This document shows positions 45,901 through 54,459 of a stretch of 64,000 nucleotides of DNA, one piece after another. A program made the position numbers and the translations under genes. Position 1 is the stretch's first letter. Every line of letters starts with the position of its first letter. The notes beneath the pieces were generated by a model. The model was given only the letters and a program-made list of their open reading frames with translations, did no database searches and was not told where the DNA came from. Origin of the DNA: Bacillota bacterium (GTDB lineage Bacteria > Bacillota > Clostridia > Christensenellales > Aristaeellaceae); NCBI GenBank assembly GCA_023413135.1, contig JAEZQK010000060.1:1-64000 (forward strand). Reading direction: 5' to 3'.

Positions 45901-46944
45901 TTACTTCAACTGGTCCTCGGTGTAATAACCGTTTTCGATAAGCAGAAAATTGTAGCTATTGACATCAACGTATACAGGGGTGCACAGGAAGGCGGGAACA
46001 ACGAACATATTGTTGTTATACGTGGTAGTGTCGTTGACTTCCGGCTGCTCGCCATTCATAATGTCCTGCACCATTAAGACAGCATAATCGACAAGGGTAC
46101 GACTATCCCTGAGGATGGACATGGATTGTTTGCCGGCGATGATGTTTTTGACGTTGGCAATGTCGCAATCCTGGCCGGTGATAATGGGGAACTTTTCAAC
46201 GCCGGCGGCCGCCAGGGAGTCGGTGACGCCAAGGGCTATGGAGTCGTTGAAGCAGAGCACCGCATCCGGCCCGGTACCGCCAGCATAGAAGGTGCCGATC
46301 AGGCTATCCATACGGGCCTTGGCACCATCCGGCCCGGGGGCGGGAAAGGTAACGGCTTCAAATTCCCTCTGGCCGCTGGGAATGACAAGCTTGCCACTGT
46401 CAAGATAAGGTTTTAAAACATCCATGATACCTTGGTAGATAAAGATGGAGTTGTTATCGCCGGTGTCACCGGCAAAGATTTCCAACTCGAAGGGGCCAGC
46501 CGCGTTTTCAAGGTCCAGAGCGGCCTCAATATACTTGCCATGGTCGGTGCCCACTATGTAGTTGTTATAGGTGACATAGTAGCTCACCGCATCGGTATCC
46601 ATGATGAGGCGGTCATAAGCGATGACGGGGATGTTTTGGGCTTTGGCCTGCGCAAGCACGGTGCCCAGAGAGGTACCATCTATGGGCGTGACCACCAGCG
46701 CCTTGCAGCCGCCGGCGATCATGGCTTCCAGCTGGGCGGCCTGCATAGCCACATCATCGTTGGCATACTGAATATCCGCCTCGAACCCGGCTTCTTCCAG
46801 CATAGCTTTCATATAGGCGCCGTCCTGGTTCCAGCGCTGCAGGCTCTGCGTGGGCATGGATACGCCGATCTTGCCGGCTGCCAGCGCGCAGGATATGGAT
46901 AGGCTCAGGACCAATGCCAGTAGAATCGCAAGTGTCTTCTTCAT
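45901..46944 (-). CDS. Sugar ABC transporter substrate-binding protein (ChvE/xylose type)
   Basis: 347 residues, periplasmic-binding-protein type 1 fold. Signal sequence KKTLAILLALVLSLSISCALA, then GKIGVSMPTQSLQRWNQDG, CKALVVTPIDGTSLG (about 79-93), PVIAYDRLIMDTDAV and PDAVLCFNDSIALGV, as in ChvE/multiple-monosaccharide-binding proteins. The cysteine in SISCAL is not in a good lipobox, so the anchoring mode is unclear. GGGAGTT precedes the ATG. No ATPase or permease gene is adjacent, so it is an orphan that may feed a distant transporter or a chemoreceptor. The leader is about 250 nt. Confidence 0.9.
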   Translation of the reverse strand: MKKTLAILLALVLSLSISCALAAGKIGVSMPTQSLQRWNQDGAYMKAMLEEAGFEADIQYANDDVAMQAAQLEAMIAGGCKALVVTPIDGTSLGTVLAQAKAQNIPVIAYDRLIMDTDAVSYYVTYNNYIVGTDHGKYIEAALDLENAAGPFELEIFAGDTGDNNSIFIYQGIMDVLKPYLDSGKLVIPSGQREFEAVTFPAPGPDGAKARMDSLIGTFYAGGTGPDAVLCFNDSIALGVTDSLAAAGVEKFPIITGQDCDIANVKNIIAGKQSMSILRDSRTLVDYAVLMVQDIMNGEQPEVNDTTTYNNNMFVVPAFLCTPVYVDVNSYNFLLIENGYYTEDQLK

Positions 46945-47350
46945 AGAACAACTCCCTTTTTTCCTGCATCTTGCTGCCGGAAATGTATTGTATATCTTTG
47001 GGTCTATGCCCACGGCACACCATCTTGGCAACACGAAAAAAATCACCAAACCCAAAGCAAGGCAAATAGCCACTGCATGGTCTTGCCCAAGAGCAATTCC
47101 ACTAGTATGTGGGGTGTTCCAGGCAGGATAGGACGGTTATAGGCCCTACGCTATGCTCTTACGGGAAAAAATGTGTCTAGGCATACATTATAATATGATA
47201 CCGGAAACTTAAACGTTGTCAAGCAGGCTTTTTTCATATGAGGGGAAAGGAACATAGAACTAAAAAGCGCACGCAAGGAAATGTTCCGGCGTGCGTTTTA
47301 TGGTATTCTATCCATGGAAACAGGCGGCTGCAGGATGGAGGAAGATCATC
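46945..47350. other. 406-bp divergent intergenic region
   Basis: Holds the minus-strand promoter at 47195-47222 and the start region of the plus-strand AraC-kinase gene. No repeat family or clear riboswitch was recognised in the 250-nt leader of the binding-protein gene. GGGTTTGGTGATTTTTTTCG (minus, near 47045) has a T-run but no good stem. Confidence 0.5.
47195..47222 (-). promoter_or_regulatory. Promoter of the orphan sugar-binding protein gene
   Basis: Minus strand: TTGACA (47217-47222), 16-nt spacer, TATCAT (47195-47200). Confidence 0.55.
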
Positions 47351-48658
47351 ATGACAGATATTGACCTGATGCAAAAGAGTATCGACTTCATCGAGGAGAA
47401 CCTGAAAGCAGACCTTACCTTGGAGGACATCGCGTCTTATACGGGATTCTCGCCCTTCCACTTTTGCCGCATGTTTCAAAAGGCGGTGGGTATGCCGGTG
47501 ATGGCGTATGTACTCAGACGGCGCCTGTTACATGCCGCCTATCATATCTCCCGGGGCACAGGCGCTTTACAGGCGGCGCTGAACTACGGCTTTGACACCT
47601 ATGCGGGGTTTTACAAAGCCTTTGTCCGGGAGCTTGATAAAACCCCCGCCTCGTACAAAAAACAAGGTGCAATGCCCCCTCCCCACAGAATCGCCTTGCA
47701 AAAAGGAGTGGATATCATGATTGGCCACGCAAAACTACAGGCTATATTGCAGCATTGGGCGCTCACGGATATGATCTGCTCTCCCGTCCAGTATGAAAAC
47801 AGCGGCATCATTGCCGACAACGCATGGTACGTGGGACAGGAATATGTGCTAAAAACCACCCAAAACCTACCGGGGCTCAAGACCCACGCGGCCATCGCCA
47901 GGGCACTGAAAAAGGATGGGATGAACGCCCCTGTACCCGTTTTAGCGCTGGACGGGCAGGATTACATCCAAGAGGGCGAACTCTACTTTTACCTGCTGCC
48001 AAGATTGCCGGGCCGGCCGGTAAACAGCCGGGCGCTGCTGGAAAGGGACTGGGTACAAAGGGCCGGGCAGTTGGGCGGTCTCATCGGCAGGCTGCACAAG
48101 GTACTCAGCCGGTATGACCGGGAACTTTCTTTGGATGAGCCGGACCTTTTCGAAGCCGTCAGGAATTGGGCCATGCCCGGAACGCAGGCCGTGCTTTCCC
48201 TGCCGCCGGAATTCTATCAAATGTACACGGAGCATTTCCAGCGTTTGTATCCCCTCCTGCCAAAGCACCCGATCCACAGGGATCCAAACCCCGCCAATAT
48301 TTTGATGGATGGGGAGGAACTGTCTGGCTTTATCGACTTTGAACTGGGCCAGCGAAATATCCGACTCTTTGACCCCTGTTACCTGACTACCGCCATTTTG
48401 TCGGAGACCTTTCCGGAATCAAAAACCCCCTCCGATGACAAATGGTTCGAAGTCTATCACAGCGTGCTTCACGGGTATGATGCCGTATGCCTACTCACCA
48501 AGGAGGAACGGGAGGCCGCCCCGTACGTTGTATTCACCATTCAAATGATATGTTTAGCATACTTTTCCGACAATCCCAAGTTTGAAAAGCTGGCTGATAC
48601 CAACAAGCGCATGCTGCTATGGCTATGGGAGAACAGGGACAAGCTTCAAATGCCTTAA
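47351..48658 (+). CDS. AraC-type DNA-binding domain fused to an aminoglycoside phosphotransferase-like kinase domain
   Basis: 435 residues. Residues 1-105 are an AraC HTH pair (SIDFIEENLKADLTLEDIAS, SPFHFCRMFQKAVG, ALNYGFDTYAGFYKAFVREL ending in TPASYKK). From about 130 on is a kinase of the APH/choline kinase fold: the catalytic loop HRDPNPANILMDG (HxDxxxxN, about 315-327), followed by SGFIDFELGQRN with the metal-binding Asp. GGATGGAGG gives the ATG at 47351. The kinase may phosphorylate a small molecule that the regulator half senses, or be a degenerate ligand-binding domain; the substrate is unknown. A single gene closed by a terminator. Confidence 0.85.
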   Translation: MTDIDLMQKSIDFIEENLKADLTLEDIASYTGFSPFHFCRMFQKAVGMPVMAYVLRRRLLHAAYHISRGTGALQAALNYGFDTYAGFYKAFVRELDKTPASYKKQGAMPPPHRIALQKGVDIMIGHAKLQAILQHWALTDMICSPVQYENSGIIADNAWYVGQEYVLKTTQNLPGLKTHAAIARALKKDGMNAPVPVLALDGQDYIQEGELYFYLLPRLPGRPVNSRALLERDWVQRAGQLGGLIGRLHKVLSRYDRELSLDEPDLFEAVRNWAMPGTQAVLSLPPEFYQMYTEHFQRLYPLLPKHPIHRDPNPANILMDGEELSGFIDFELGQRNIRLFDPCYLTTAILSETFPESKTPSDDKWFEVYHSVLHGYDAVCLLTKEEREAAPYVVFTIQMICLAYFSDNPKFEKLADTNKRMLLWLWENRDKLQMP

Positions 48659-48665
48659 CCACCTC

Positions 48666-48700
48666 AGGGTGCCGGCAATGCCGGAACCCTTCCTTTTTTC
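48666..48700 (+). terminator. Intrinsic terminator after the AraC-kinase gene
   Basis: AGGGT.CCGG / CCGG.ACCCT stem, then TCCTTTTTTC, 8 bp after the stop. Confidence 0.75.
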
Positions 48701-48844
48701 TTTACTCCACATTGGAACGCCAACCTTCTCTAAACGGCGTAGGAGTGATATTAATCGCCCATTTTTTCTACAAATATAACTGCCCCTTCCATTTCATCAT
48801 CTGAAACGGAAGGGGCCAATATGTTTCCTGCAATACATATATGG

Positions 48845-48901
48845 GGATTTTCAAGGGGTTTTATCCCTTGAACAGGGGTCCAGGGGACGGCGTCCCCTGG
48901 C
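48845..48901 (-). repeat. Palindromes downstream of the decarboxylase gene
   Basis: CCAGGGGACG/CGTCCCCTGG and TTCAAGGG/CCCTTGAA lie directly after the minus-strand stop at 48901. They may end that transcript but lack a clear T-run; the pattern also resembles a dispersed repeat. Confidence 0.45.
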
Positions 48902-50166
48902 TACACCCCCAGCTTTGGCGCCGCGGGGTCGATATCCAGCGTGGCAAAGTAATCCCGGGCGGTTTCGGCACGGCGGATGAGCTGGAAGGTACCATCGGCC
49001 TTATGGAGAACTTCGGCGCTGCGCAGCTTTCCGTTGTAGTTGTAGCCCATGGCGAAGCCATGCGCACCGGTATCGTGTATCACCACAATGTCGCCCATGT
49101 CGATCTTGGGCAGCTTGCGTTGAACGGCAAACTTATCGTTGTTTTCACATAGGGAACCCGTTACATCGTACACGTGATCCTCTTGCAGATCCCGCTTGCC
49201 CGCCACGTGGATGTGGTGGTACGCGCCGTACATGGCCGGGCGCATCAGGTTCGCGGCACAGGCATCCACGCCGATATAGTGGCGGTAGGTGTCCTTATGG
49301 CTGGTTGCGGTGGTCACGAGCCAGCCGTGGGGACCGGTCATGTAGCGGCCCAGTTCCGTCTTGATGGCCACGTTATGGATACCCGCAGCGGTGAATATTG
49401 CTTTGTAGGCCTCCTTCACGCCCCGGCCAACAGCCATGATATCCGTCGCCGCCTCACCCGGCCTGTAGGGGATGCCGACACCGCCGGACAGGTTAACAAA
49501 GGCAAGCGTGAGGCCTGATTCGGCAACCAGTTCCGCCGCCACCTGGAACAAGAGCCTGGCCAGGCCAGGATAATAGCTGTTGTCGGTGGTGTTGCTGGAC
49601 AAAAAGGCATGAATGCCAAAGGACTTCGCACCTAAGGCTTTGAGTGTCTTCAGCCCCTCGGTCATCTGCTCCCGGGTAAAGCCGTACTTGGCTTCGCCGG
49701 GGTTGCCCATAATGGTGTTGCCGATTGCAAAATCCCCACCGGGATTGTAGCGGCAGCAGATGCATTCGGGGATGCCGCCGTGCTCTTTTAGCACCTCAAT
49801 ATGGGTAATGTCATCCAGATTGATGAAAGCGCCCAGCTTGCGGGCATAGTCAAACTCCTCCGGAGGCATGGCGTTGGCGCTGAACATGATGTCTCCACCC
49901 GTGATTCCAACAGCCTCCGACAGCATCAGCTCCGTCATGGAGGAGCAGTCCGTGCCGCACCCTTCCTCCTTCAATATGCGCAGGATGGTGGGGTTGGGCA
50001 GCGCCTTGACGGCGAAATATTCCTTGTAGTCGGGGCACCAGGAAAAGGCTGCCTTCAGCGCCCGGGCCGTTTCGCGAATGCCTTGTTCATCATACAGGTG
50101 AAAGGGCGTTTGAAATTCCTTCGCCGCCCGCGTAAATACATCATCGTTCAAAGCGAAATTAGGCAT
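48901..50166 (-). CDS. lysA: PLP-dependent decarboxylase, diaminopimelate decarboxylase type
   Basis: 421 residues, fold-type III PLP enzyme. The PLP lysine is in YFAVKALPNP (about 47-56); the glycine-rich phosphate loop is NLSGGVGIPYRPGE; IKTELGRYMTGPHGWLV and GVDACAANLMRPAMYGAYHH are family blocks. The active-site Cys segment reads GSLCENNDKFA rather than the usual CESxD, as in a second Clostridia-type DapDC group (recalled). The usual role is the last step of lysine synthesis, meso-DAP to lysine. AAGGAGT precedes the ATG. It lies 30 bp after guaA, so is probably co-transcribed. A related decarboxylase specificity cannot be excluded. Confidence 0.85.
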   Translation of the reverse strand: MPNFALNDDVFTRAAKEFQTPFHLYDEQGIRETARALKAAFSWCPDYKEYFAVKALPNPTILRILKEEGCGTDCSSMTELMLSEAVGITGGDIMFSANAMPPEEFDYARKLGAFINLDDITHIEVLKEHGGIPECICCRYNPGGDFAIGNTIMGNPGEAKYGFTREQMTEGLKTLKALGAKSFGIHAFLSSNTTDNSYYPGLARLLFQVAAELVAESGLTLAFVNLSGGVGIPYRPGEAATDIMAVGRGVKEAYKAIFTAAGIHNVAIKTELGRYMTGPHGWLVTTATSHKDTYRHYIGVDACAANLMRPAMYGAYHHIHVAGKRDLQEDHVYDVTGSLCENNDKFAVQRKLPKIDMGDIVVIHDTGAHGFAMGYNYNGKLRSAEVLHKADGTFQLIRRAETARDYFATLDIDPAAPKLGV

Positions 50167-50196
50167 GGGGGCTATACTCCTTCCTATGTAAAGGGA

Positions 50197-51741
50197 TCAT
50201 TCCCACTCGATGGAGGCCGGGGGTTTGGTGGTCACGTCAAAGACCACGCGGTTCACATGGGGTACTTCATTGACGATACGCTCGCTGATGCGGGCAATCA
50301 CATCATAAGGGATACGCGCCCAGTCAGCGGTCATAAAATCGTCGGTAGTCACGGCCCGAAGGGCCAGGGTATAGTCATAGGTGCGCTCATCGCCCATAAC
50401 GCCAACGGAACGCACGCCGGTAAGCACCGTAAAATACTGGTGGATGTCACGGTTAAGGCCTGCATTTGCGATTTCCTGGCGGAGGATCGCATCGCTTTCC
50501 CGAACGATGTGTACCTTCTCCGGTGTCACGTCGCCCATCACACGAATGGCAAGACCCGGGCCGGGGAAGGGCTGCCGCAATACCAGGTCCTCCGGCAATC
50601 CCAAGGTCATGCCCAGCTTGCGGACCTCATCCTTAAACAGCATGCGCAGCGGCTCCACCAGGCTGGTAAAGCCCAATTGCGCCGGCAGCCCGCCCACGTT
50701 GTGATGGCTCTTGATCACCGCGCTGCCCTTCACGCTGCCGCTTTCGATCACATCGGGGTAAATGGTGCCCTGGGCGAAGTGATCCAGCTTGCCAAGCTTT
50801 TTAGCCTCGTCCTTAAAGACCTCCACAAAATCACGGCCGATGATCTTGCGCTTGCTCTCCGGATCCGTTATGCCGTTAAGGTCTTTAAAGAACCGCTCGC
50901 CGGCGTCCGCATGGACCAGATGAACGGGGAACGTCTTGCTGAAAACCTCCACCACCTGCTCGGCTTCGCCCTTGCGCATAAACCCGTGGTCCACAAACAC
51001 GCAGGTGAGCCTGTCGCCGATGGCCTGGTATAAAAGTGCCGCCGCCACGGAGGAATCCACCCCGCCGGACAGGCCCAGAAGGACTGTACCGTGCTCGCCC
51101 ACCTGCTCCCGGATGCGGCGGATGGCCATCTGGGCGTATGCCTCCATGGACCAATCCCCCACGCAGCCGCAGATGTTTTTCAAAAAGTTTTTGAGGATCA
51201 CAGAGCCTTCCTGGGTGTGGGTGACTTCCGGATGGAACTGCACGCCGAAAAGACGTTTTCGCTTGTGCTCCATGGCCGCAATGGGGCAATTGTCGCTATG
51301 CGCGATCACCTCAAAGCCCTCAGGTAATTGAGACACCTGGTAGGTGTGGCTCAGCCAGCAGACAGAAGCGATAGATGCATTTGCAAAAAGCCCGTCACGC
51401 TTGTCCATGGTGACCAGATTGCGGCCATATTCCCTTTGGTCGGGCCGCATGACCTTGCCGCCAAGCAGCACCGACATCAATTGCATGCCGTAACAGATAC
51501 CCAGCACCGGCACGCCCAATTCAAAAATGCCTTCGTCGCAGCGGGGCGCATCCGCATCCAGCACGCTGGCGGGACCGCCGCTTAAAATAATGCCCACCGG
51601 CTTGAGTTCTTCAATCTGCCGGAGGGACGCAGTATAAGGCACTACCTCGGAATAAACGCTGTTCTCCCGCACACGCCGGGCGATCAATTGGGTGTACTGG
51701 CCGCCAAAGTCCAGTATCACCACACATTGGGTCGTTTGCAT
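50197..51741 (-). CDS. guaA: GMP synthase (glutamine-hydrolysing)
   Basis: 514 residues; converts XMP to GMP with glutamine and ATP. The glutaminase domain shows ILDFGGQYTQLIARRVRE, the nucleophile VLGICYGMQLM (Cys about 83) and GVQFHPEVTHT. The synthetase P-loop is LLGLSGGVDSSVAAALL (about 222-238). The C-terminal dimer domain has LRQPFPGPGLAIRV and ends TTKPPASIEWE, the family terminus. GTAAGGAGG precedes the ATG. No purine riboswitch could be recognised in the leader. It is first gene of a pair with lysA. Confidence 0.98.
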   Translation of the reverse strand: MQTTQCVVILDFGGQYTQLIARRVRENSVYSEVVPYTASLRQIEELKPVGIILSGGPASVLDADAPRCDEGIFELGVPVLGICYGMQLMSVLLGGKVMRPDQREYGRNLVTMDKRDGLFANASIASVCWLSHTYQVSQLPEGFEVIAHSDNCPIAAMEHKRKRLFGVQFHPEVTHTQEGSVILKNFLKNICGCVGDWSMEAYAQMAIRRIREQVGEHGTVLLGLSGGVDSSVAAALLYQAIGDRLTCVFVDHGFMRKGEAEQVVEVFSKTFPVHLVHADAGERFFKDLNGITDPESKRKIIGRDFVEVFKDEAKKLGKLDHFAQGTIYPDVIESGSVKGSAVIKSHHNVGGLPAQLGFTSLVEPLRMLFKDEVRKLGMTLGLPEDLVLRQPFPGPGLAIRVMGDVTPEKVHIVRESDAILRQEIANAGLNRDIHQYFTVLTGVRSVGVMGDERTYDYTLALRAVTTDDFMTADWARIPYDVIARISERIVNEVPHVNRVVFDVTTKPPASIEWE

Positions 51742-51874
51742 GGGGGCTGACCTCCTTACACATTAAGCCAACCCGGAGGCTCGTCCCCCGGTATAATGGA
51801 CTTACCTATTCTGCCACAAAACCGCACCTTCTGCAAGTATTCCCACAAAAAATGCAAGATTTATTCAGGAGAAA

Positions 51875-51916
51875 AAAGCGGGGAGGGAGCTTCTTAAAAA
51901 AATCTCCCTCCCCTTC
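51875..51916. repeat. Dispersed hairpin, family D, copy 3
   Basis: GGGGAGGGAGCTTCTTAAAA pairs with AAATCTCCCTCCCC. It is directly joined to the inverted family C copy, suggesting these blocks move or recombine together. Confidence 0.6.
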
Positions 51917-52018
51917 CGCAAGCTCAATCGTCGCGCTGGTTCGATGCCGCTCCCATCGCTCGTTTCGCTTGATTCCTCCACCTCGCTTCATCCGCAACTG
52001 GCGGCGCTCGGATCACTC
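51917..52018 (-). repeat. Dispersed structured repeat, family C, copy 2 (inverted)
   Basis: On the minus strand it reads GCGCCGCCAGTTGCGGATGA, then AGCGAGGTGGAGGA, GCGAAACGAGC and GCGCGACGATTGAG. This aligns with 11795-11880, and also with 52205-52250 (GAGCGATGGGAACGGCAGTG in the other copy). Confidence 0.6.
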
Positions 52019-52039
52019 ACCCCTCCCGAAAAACTTTAT

Positions 52040-52335
52040 ATGGGATGATAAGGAATCTTCGCTTGAGGGATGTCCCCGAAGGCCCAGGGCTCCGGAATAC
52101 CGCCCCTGCCAGTGGCAGAATAGGGCGGTATGGAGGAGGCTGGCGAAACGGGTTCCGAAGCCCGGCTGCCGCCGGTGGCGGCAATAAGCCGGGCGGAGGA
52201 AGCGGCCGAAACAGAGCGATGGGAACGGCAGTGAACCAGCGCGACAATTGAGGCCGCCGGGGTTGCGAGCGGTAGCGAAGCAATGCGCCGATTGAGCCAG
52301 ATCGGTCGGAAAGCCCTGGTCGCATCCGCAGAATC
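52040..52335 (+). repeat. Dispersed structured repeat, family C, copy 3
   Basis: Contains the 33-bp block identical to 11751-11783 (here 52084-52116), GGAGGAGGCTGGCGAAACG (52132-52150), CCGGCTGCCGCCGGTGGCGG hairpin sequence, and ATTGAGCCAGAT (52291-52302) followed by the block GAAAGCCCTGGTCGCATCCG also seen in the MITE-like element. It is larger than copy 1, apparently by an internal second module. Confidence 0.65.
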
Positions 52336-52488
52336 GTTGCAATGCTGCTATGATGTAAAACTTTGCTCTATCCATGAAAGAACGGATGAATACAATGGTG
52401 ATTCTCCCCTTTTGTTTCATCAGAAAGTTTTTTCTGGTATAATATCTACATATCATATATCGGTTCCCGACGAAAAGGAGGTATTCCT

Positions 52489-53073
52489 ATGCATCACCCC
52501 CACCTTCGCCTGACCGCCCTTTTGCTTTCACTGCTGCTCCTTTTATCGGGCTGCGCAACGGCGGAGCAAGCATCCCCCACGCCTACCTTAGAACCTGCTG
52601 CCACGCAACAGGCCGCGGTGCCTACGCCACTGCCGACCAATGAAAAAGGCATGCCCTACCTGCTCAGTGATATGGAAGGCAGCCCCATGACATTCAGCGA
52701 CCTAAAGGGCAAGGTCGTATACCTGAACTTTTTCACCAGCTGGTGCCCGCCCTGCCAGCAGGAAATGCCCGATATTTTAAAGCTCCAGCAAGCCTACGCT
52801 GAGGATTTGACCGTAGTGCTCATCCACGTGCCCGACAGGGACACGGAAGATACCGCCAAACAATTCCTAAAGGACAACGGCCTGGATTCCCTGCGCATGG
52901 TGGAGGATGCGAATTTTTTCCTCACCAGCTTTTATCAATTGGAAGGCTATCCCCTTTCCGTGTTTATCGATAAGGAAGGGTATCTGGCTGCGTACCAGCC
53001 CGGTGCCATGACCTATGAGTTGATGGAGAAGGCTCTTCAAATGGCCGGGCTTCAGGCTCCTGAAACACCGTAA
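52489..53073 (+). CDS. TlpA-like thioredoxin-fold lipoprotein
   Basis: 194 residues. Signal sequence ending in the lipobox LLSGC (Cys about 21), a Pro/Thr-rich linker of about 30 residues, then a TlpA/ResA-type domain: GKVVYLNFFTSWCPPCQQEM, with the redox CPPC, and LEGYPLSVFIDKEG with the cis-Pro loop. It is an extracellular thiol-disulfide reductase tethered to the membrane. AAAGGAGG precedes the ATG. The ccdA gene starts 14 bp after the stop, supplying electrons across the membrane. Confidence 0.95.
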   Translation: MHHPHLRLTALLLSLLLLLSGCATAEQASPTPTLEPAATQQAAVPTPLPTNEKGMPYLLSDMEGSPMTFSDLKGKVVYLNFFTSWCPPCQQEMPDILKLQQAYAEDLTVVLIHVPDRDTEDTAKQFLKDNGLDSLRMVEDANFFLTSFYQLEGYPLSVFIDKEGYLAAYQPGAMTYELMEKALQMAGLQAPETP

Positions 53074-53087
53074 GGGGGAATGAACGC

Positions 53088-53801
53088 TTGCCCTCCGGCT
53101 TTGATTTTAGTACCGCGCCCCAGCTGGTTGAATTGAATTTCACAGTCTGGTCGGCTCTTTTCAATGGTTTTCTGGCATTTTTATCTCCCTGCATCCTGCC
53201 TATGCTGCCGGTGTACGCCGTCTACCTGATGGGCGAAGGGCCGCTGAATGAGCGCGGCCCCGGCGCGCTTAAACAGGTTCTTTTTCGCATGCTGGGCTTT
53301 GTGTTGGGCTTCGTGCCTTTCTTTATGGTGCTGGGCGCCGGGGCCGGAGCGCTGGGAAGCCTGCTGAAGCAATACCGCGATGCCTTTCCTTACATAGGCG
53401 GAGCATTAATGATCCTCTTTGGCCTGATGATGCTTGATGTGGTGCCGGGTTTTCACCTGTTTTCAGTACAGGCAGATGCCGGAAAGCTGGCGTCCGGCGG
53501 GTTTGTGAAAATGATGCTGCTGGGCGTTCTGCTGGCTGTTTCCTGGCTGTCATGCACATCCCCTTTTCTGTTTAATGTGCTGCTCATGGCGGCTACCGAA
53601 GGGAGCAGCGCCACCCGGGGTATGTGGCTGCTGTTTTTCTACGCGCTGGGCATGACCGTGCCGTTCCTTCTGTTCATGGCGCTGTACGTAAAGCTTGGCG
53701 GCTTGCTTTCCTTTCTGCGAACCCATCAAGCCTTTATCCGCAAGGTGGCCGGGGCCGTGATGATCCTGCTTGGCGTATTGCGGATGTTCAGGCTTGTGTA
53801 G
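53088..53801 (+). CDS. ccdA: CcdA-family thiol-disulfide electron carrier (TTG start)
   Basis: 237 residues with six predicted membrane helices. The two redox cysteines are in FLSPCILPMLPVY (helix 1) and SWLSCTSPFL (helix 4), the CcdA signature. It passes electrons from cytoplasmic thioredoxin to the outer TlpA-like partner encoded just upstream. The start is TTG at 53088 with AAGGGGG about 10 nt upstream; the nearby ATG at 53080 is out of frame. No cytochrome c genes are nearby, so a role in protein disulfide or peroxide/methionine-sulfoxide repair is as likely as cytochrome maturation. Confidence 0.93.
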   Translation: MPSGFDFSTAPQLVELNFTVWSALFNGFLAFLSPCILPMLPVYAVYLMGEGPLNERGPGALKQVLFRMLGFVLGFVPFFMVLGAGAGALGSLLKQYRDAFPYIGGALMILFGLMMLDVVPGFHLFSVQADAGKLASGGFVKMMLLGVLLAVSWLSCTSPFLFNVLLMAATEGSSATRGMWLLFFYALGMTVPFLLFMALYVKLGGLLSFLRTHQAFIRKVAGAVMILLGVLRMFRLV

Positions 53802-53831
53802 GAACTGCGAAGAAAACAAATTTTTAATTAT

Positions 53832-53860
53832 GTGCGGGCATGAAAATGTCCGCCTTTTTA
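53832..53860 (+). terminator. Intrinsic terminator after ccdA
   Basis: GCGGGCAT, loop GAAA, ATGTCCGC, then CTTTTT. About 35 bp after the stop. Confidence 0.7.
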
Positions 53861-53976
53861 CACCTTTTTGTTCTTGGCACCGTCGTGCAAGGCCACACAT
53901 AATCTACTATTGAGGCGCGTATTCCAATTTGCCGTGCGCGCCATGCCTTTTGAGTCGAAAGAAAAAGGTGTTATGA

Positions 53977-54321
53977 ATGGAAAAAGCAGAAATGATCGTA
54001 GGCATTCTGGGGGGAATCCTTGGCGCGATAGGCATAGTGGCCAGTATTATTTTCGGCACAATCGCCTACAGGCGCGCCCATAAGCAGGATGTCGCTTCGG
54101 ACGCTTCCGTAGAGGCTACCCTCAAGGTGGATATCAATTATATCAAAGAAGGCATTGACGATATCAAGTCGGAGCAGCACCGTACGGCGGATAATATGGG
54201 CCGCCTGGCCGAGCGCGTGACCCGCGTGGAAGAATCCGTCAAATCGGCTCACAAGCGGTTGGATCAACAATTGGGCATACGTTCTGATGATGACGATACA
54301 AAACCCTGCTGCGAAAAATAA
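53977..54321 (+). CDS. Small membrane protein with coiled coil
   Basis: 114 residues. One membrane helix at about 7-28 (IVGILGGILGAIGIVASIIFG), a basic flank AYRRAHK, then a heptad-rich helix (INYIKEGIDDIKSEQHRTAD, MGRLAERVTRVEESVKSAHK) and an acidic CC-containing tail (DDDDTKPCCEK). The layout resembles phage-type holin/YtxH-like or hemolysin-XhlA-like small proteins, but no phage genes are near. GGTG lies before the ATG. Terminators on both sides make it a single-gene unit. Function unknown. Confidence 0.72.
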   Translation: MEKAEMIVGILGGILGAIGIVASIIFGTIAYRRAHKQDVASDASVEATLKVDINYIKEGIDDIKSEQHRTADNMGRLAERVTRVEESVKSAHKRLDQQLGIRSDDDDTKPCCEK

Positions 54322-54347
54322 GCGCGGAAATCGTTTATTTATGTAAG

Positions 54348-54373
54348 TGCCCCCGGGGTTACCGGGGGCACGA
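54348..54373 (+). terminator. Hairpin after the coiled-coil membrane protein gene
   Basis: GTGCCCCCGG / CCGGGGGCAC around GGTTA; very stable but with a poor T-run. Confidence 0.55.
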
Positions 54374-54459
54374 TTATCAAAAATAGTATCAAGCTATAAA
54401 AAAGCCTGCACGTCACCAATCCTTCCGCCCGGCATAAGCTGGCAGCGGGAGGGATGAAC

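Larger units (their letters stand above)
51742..52488. other. 747-bp gap filled with dispersed repeats
   Basis: Order: the guaA leader (51742-51870), hairpin family D copy 3 (51875-51916), an inverted family C copy (51917-52018), a direct family C copy (52040-52335), then about 150 bp leading to the thioredoxin-like lipoprotein gene. No protein-coding frame looks real. Confidence 0.6.

Noticed and set aside
46945..47073. Upstream extension of the binding-protein frame with a hydrophobic stretch (AICLALGLVIFFVLP)
   Set aside because: The true signal peptide begins at 46944 with a ribosome binding site; the extension has no start signals of its own.
48790..48900. Possible riboswitch or small RNA between the AraC-kinase and lysA genes
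   Set aside because: Only simple palindromes are visible; they fit a transcript end or a dispersed repeat better than a structured regulator.
51742..51870. Possible purine riboswitch in front of guaA
   Set aside because: None of the conserved loop sequences of the class could be found in the leader.
53977..54321. Phage holin or prophage remnant
   Set aside because: Size and topology would fit, but no endolysin, tail or other phage gene is near, so only a small membrane protein is claimed.
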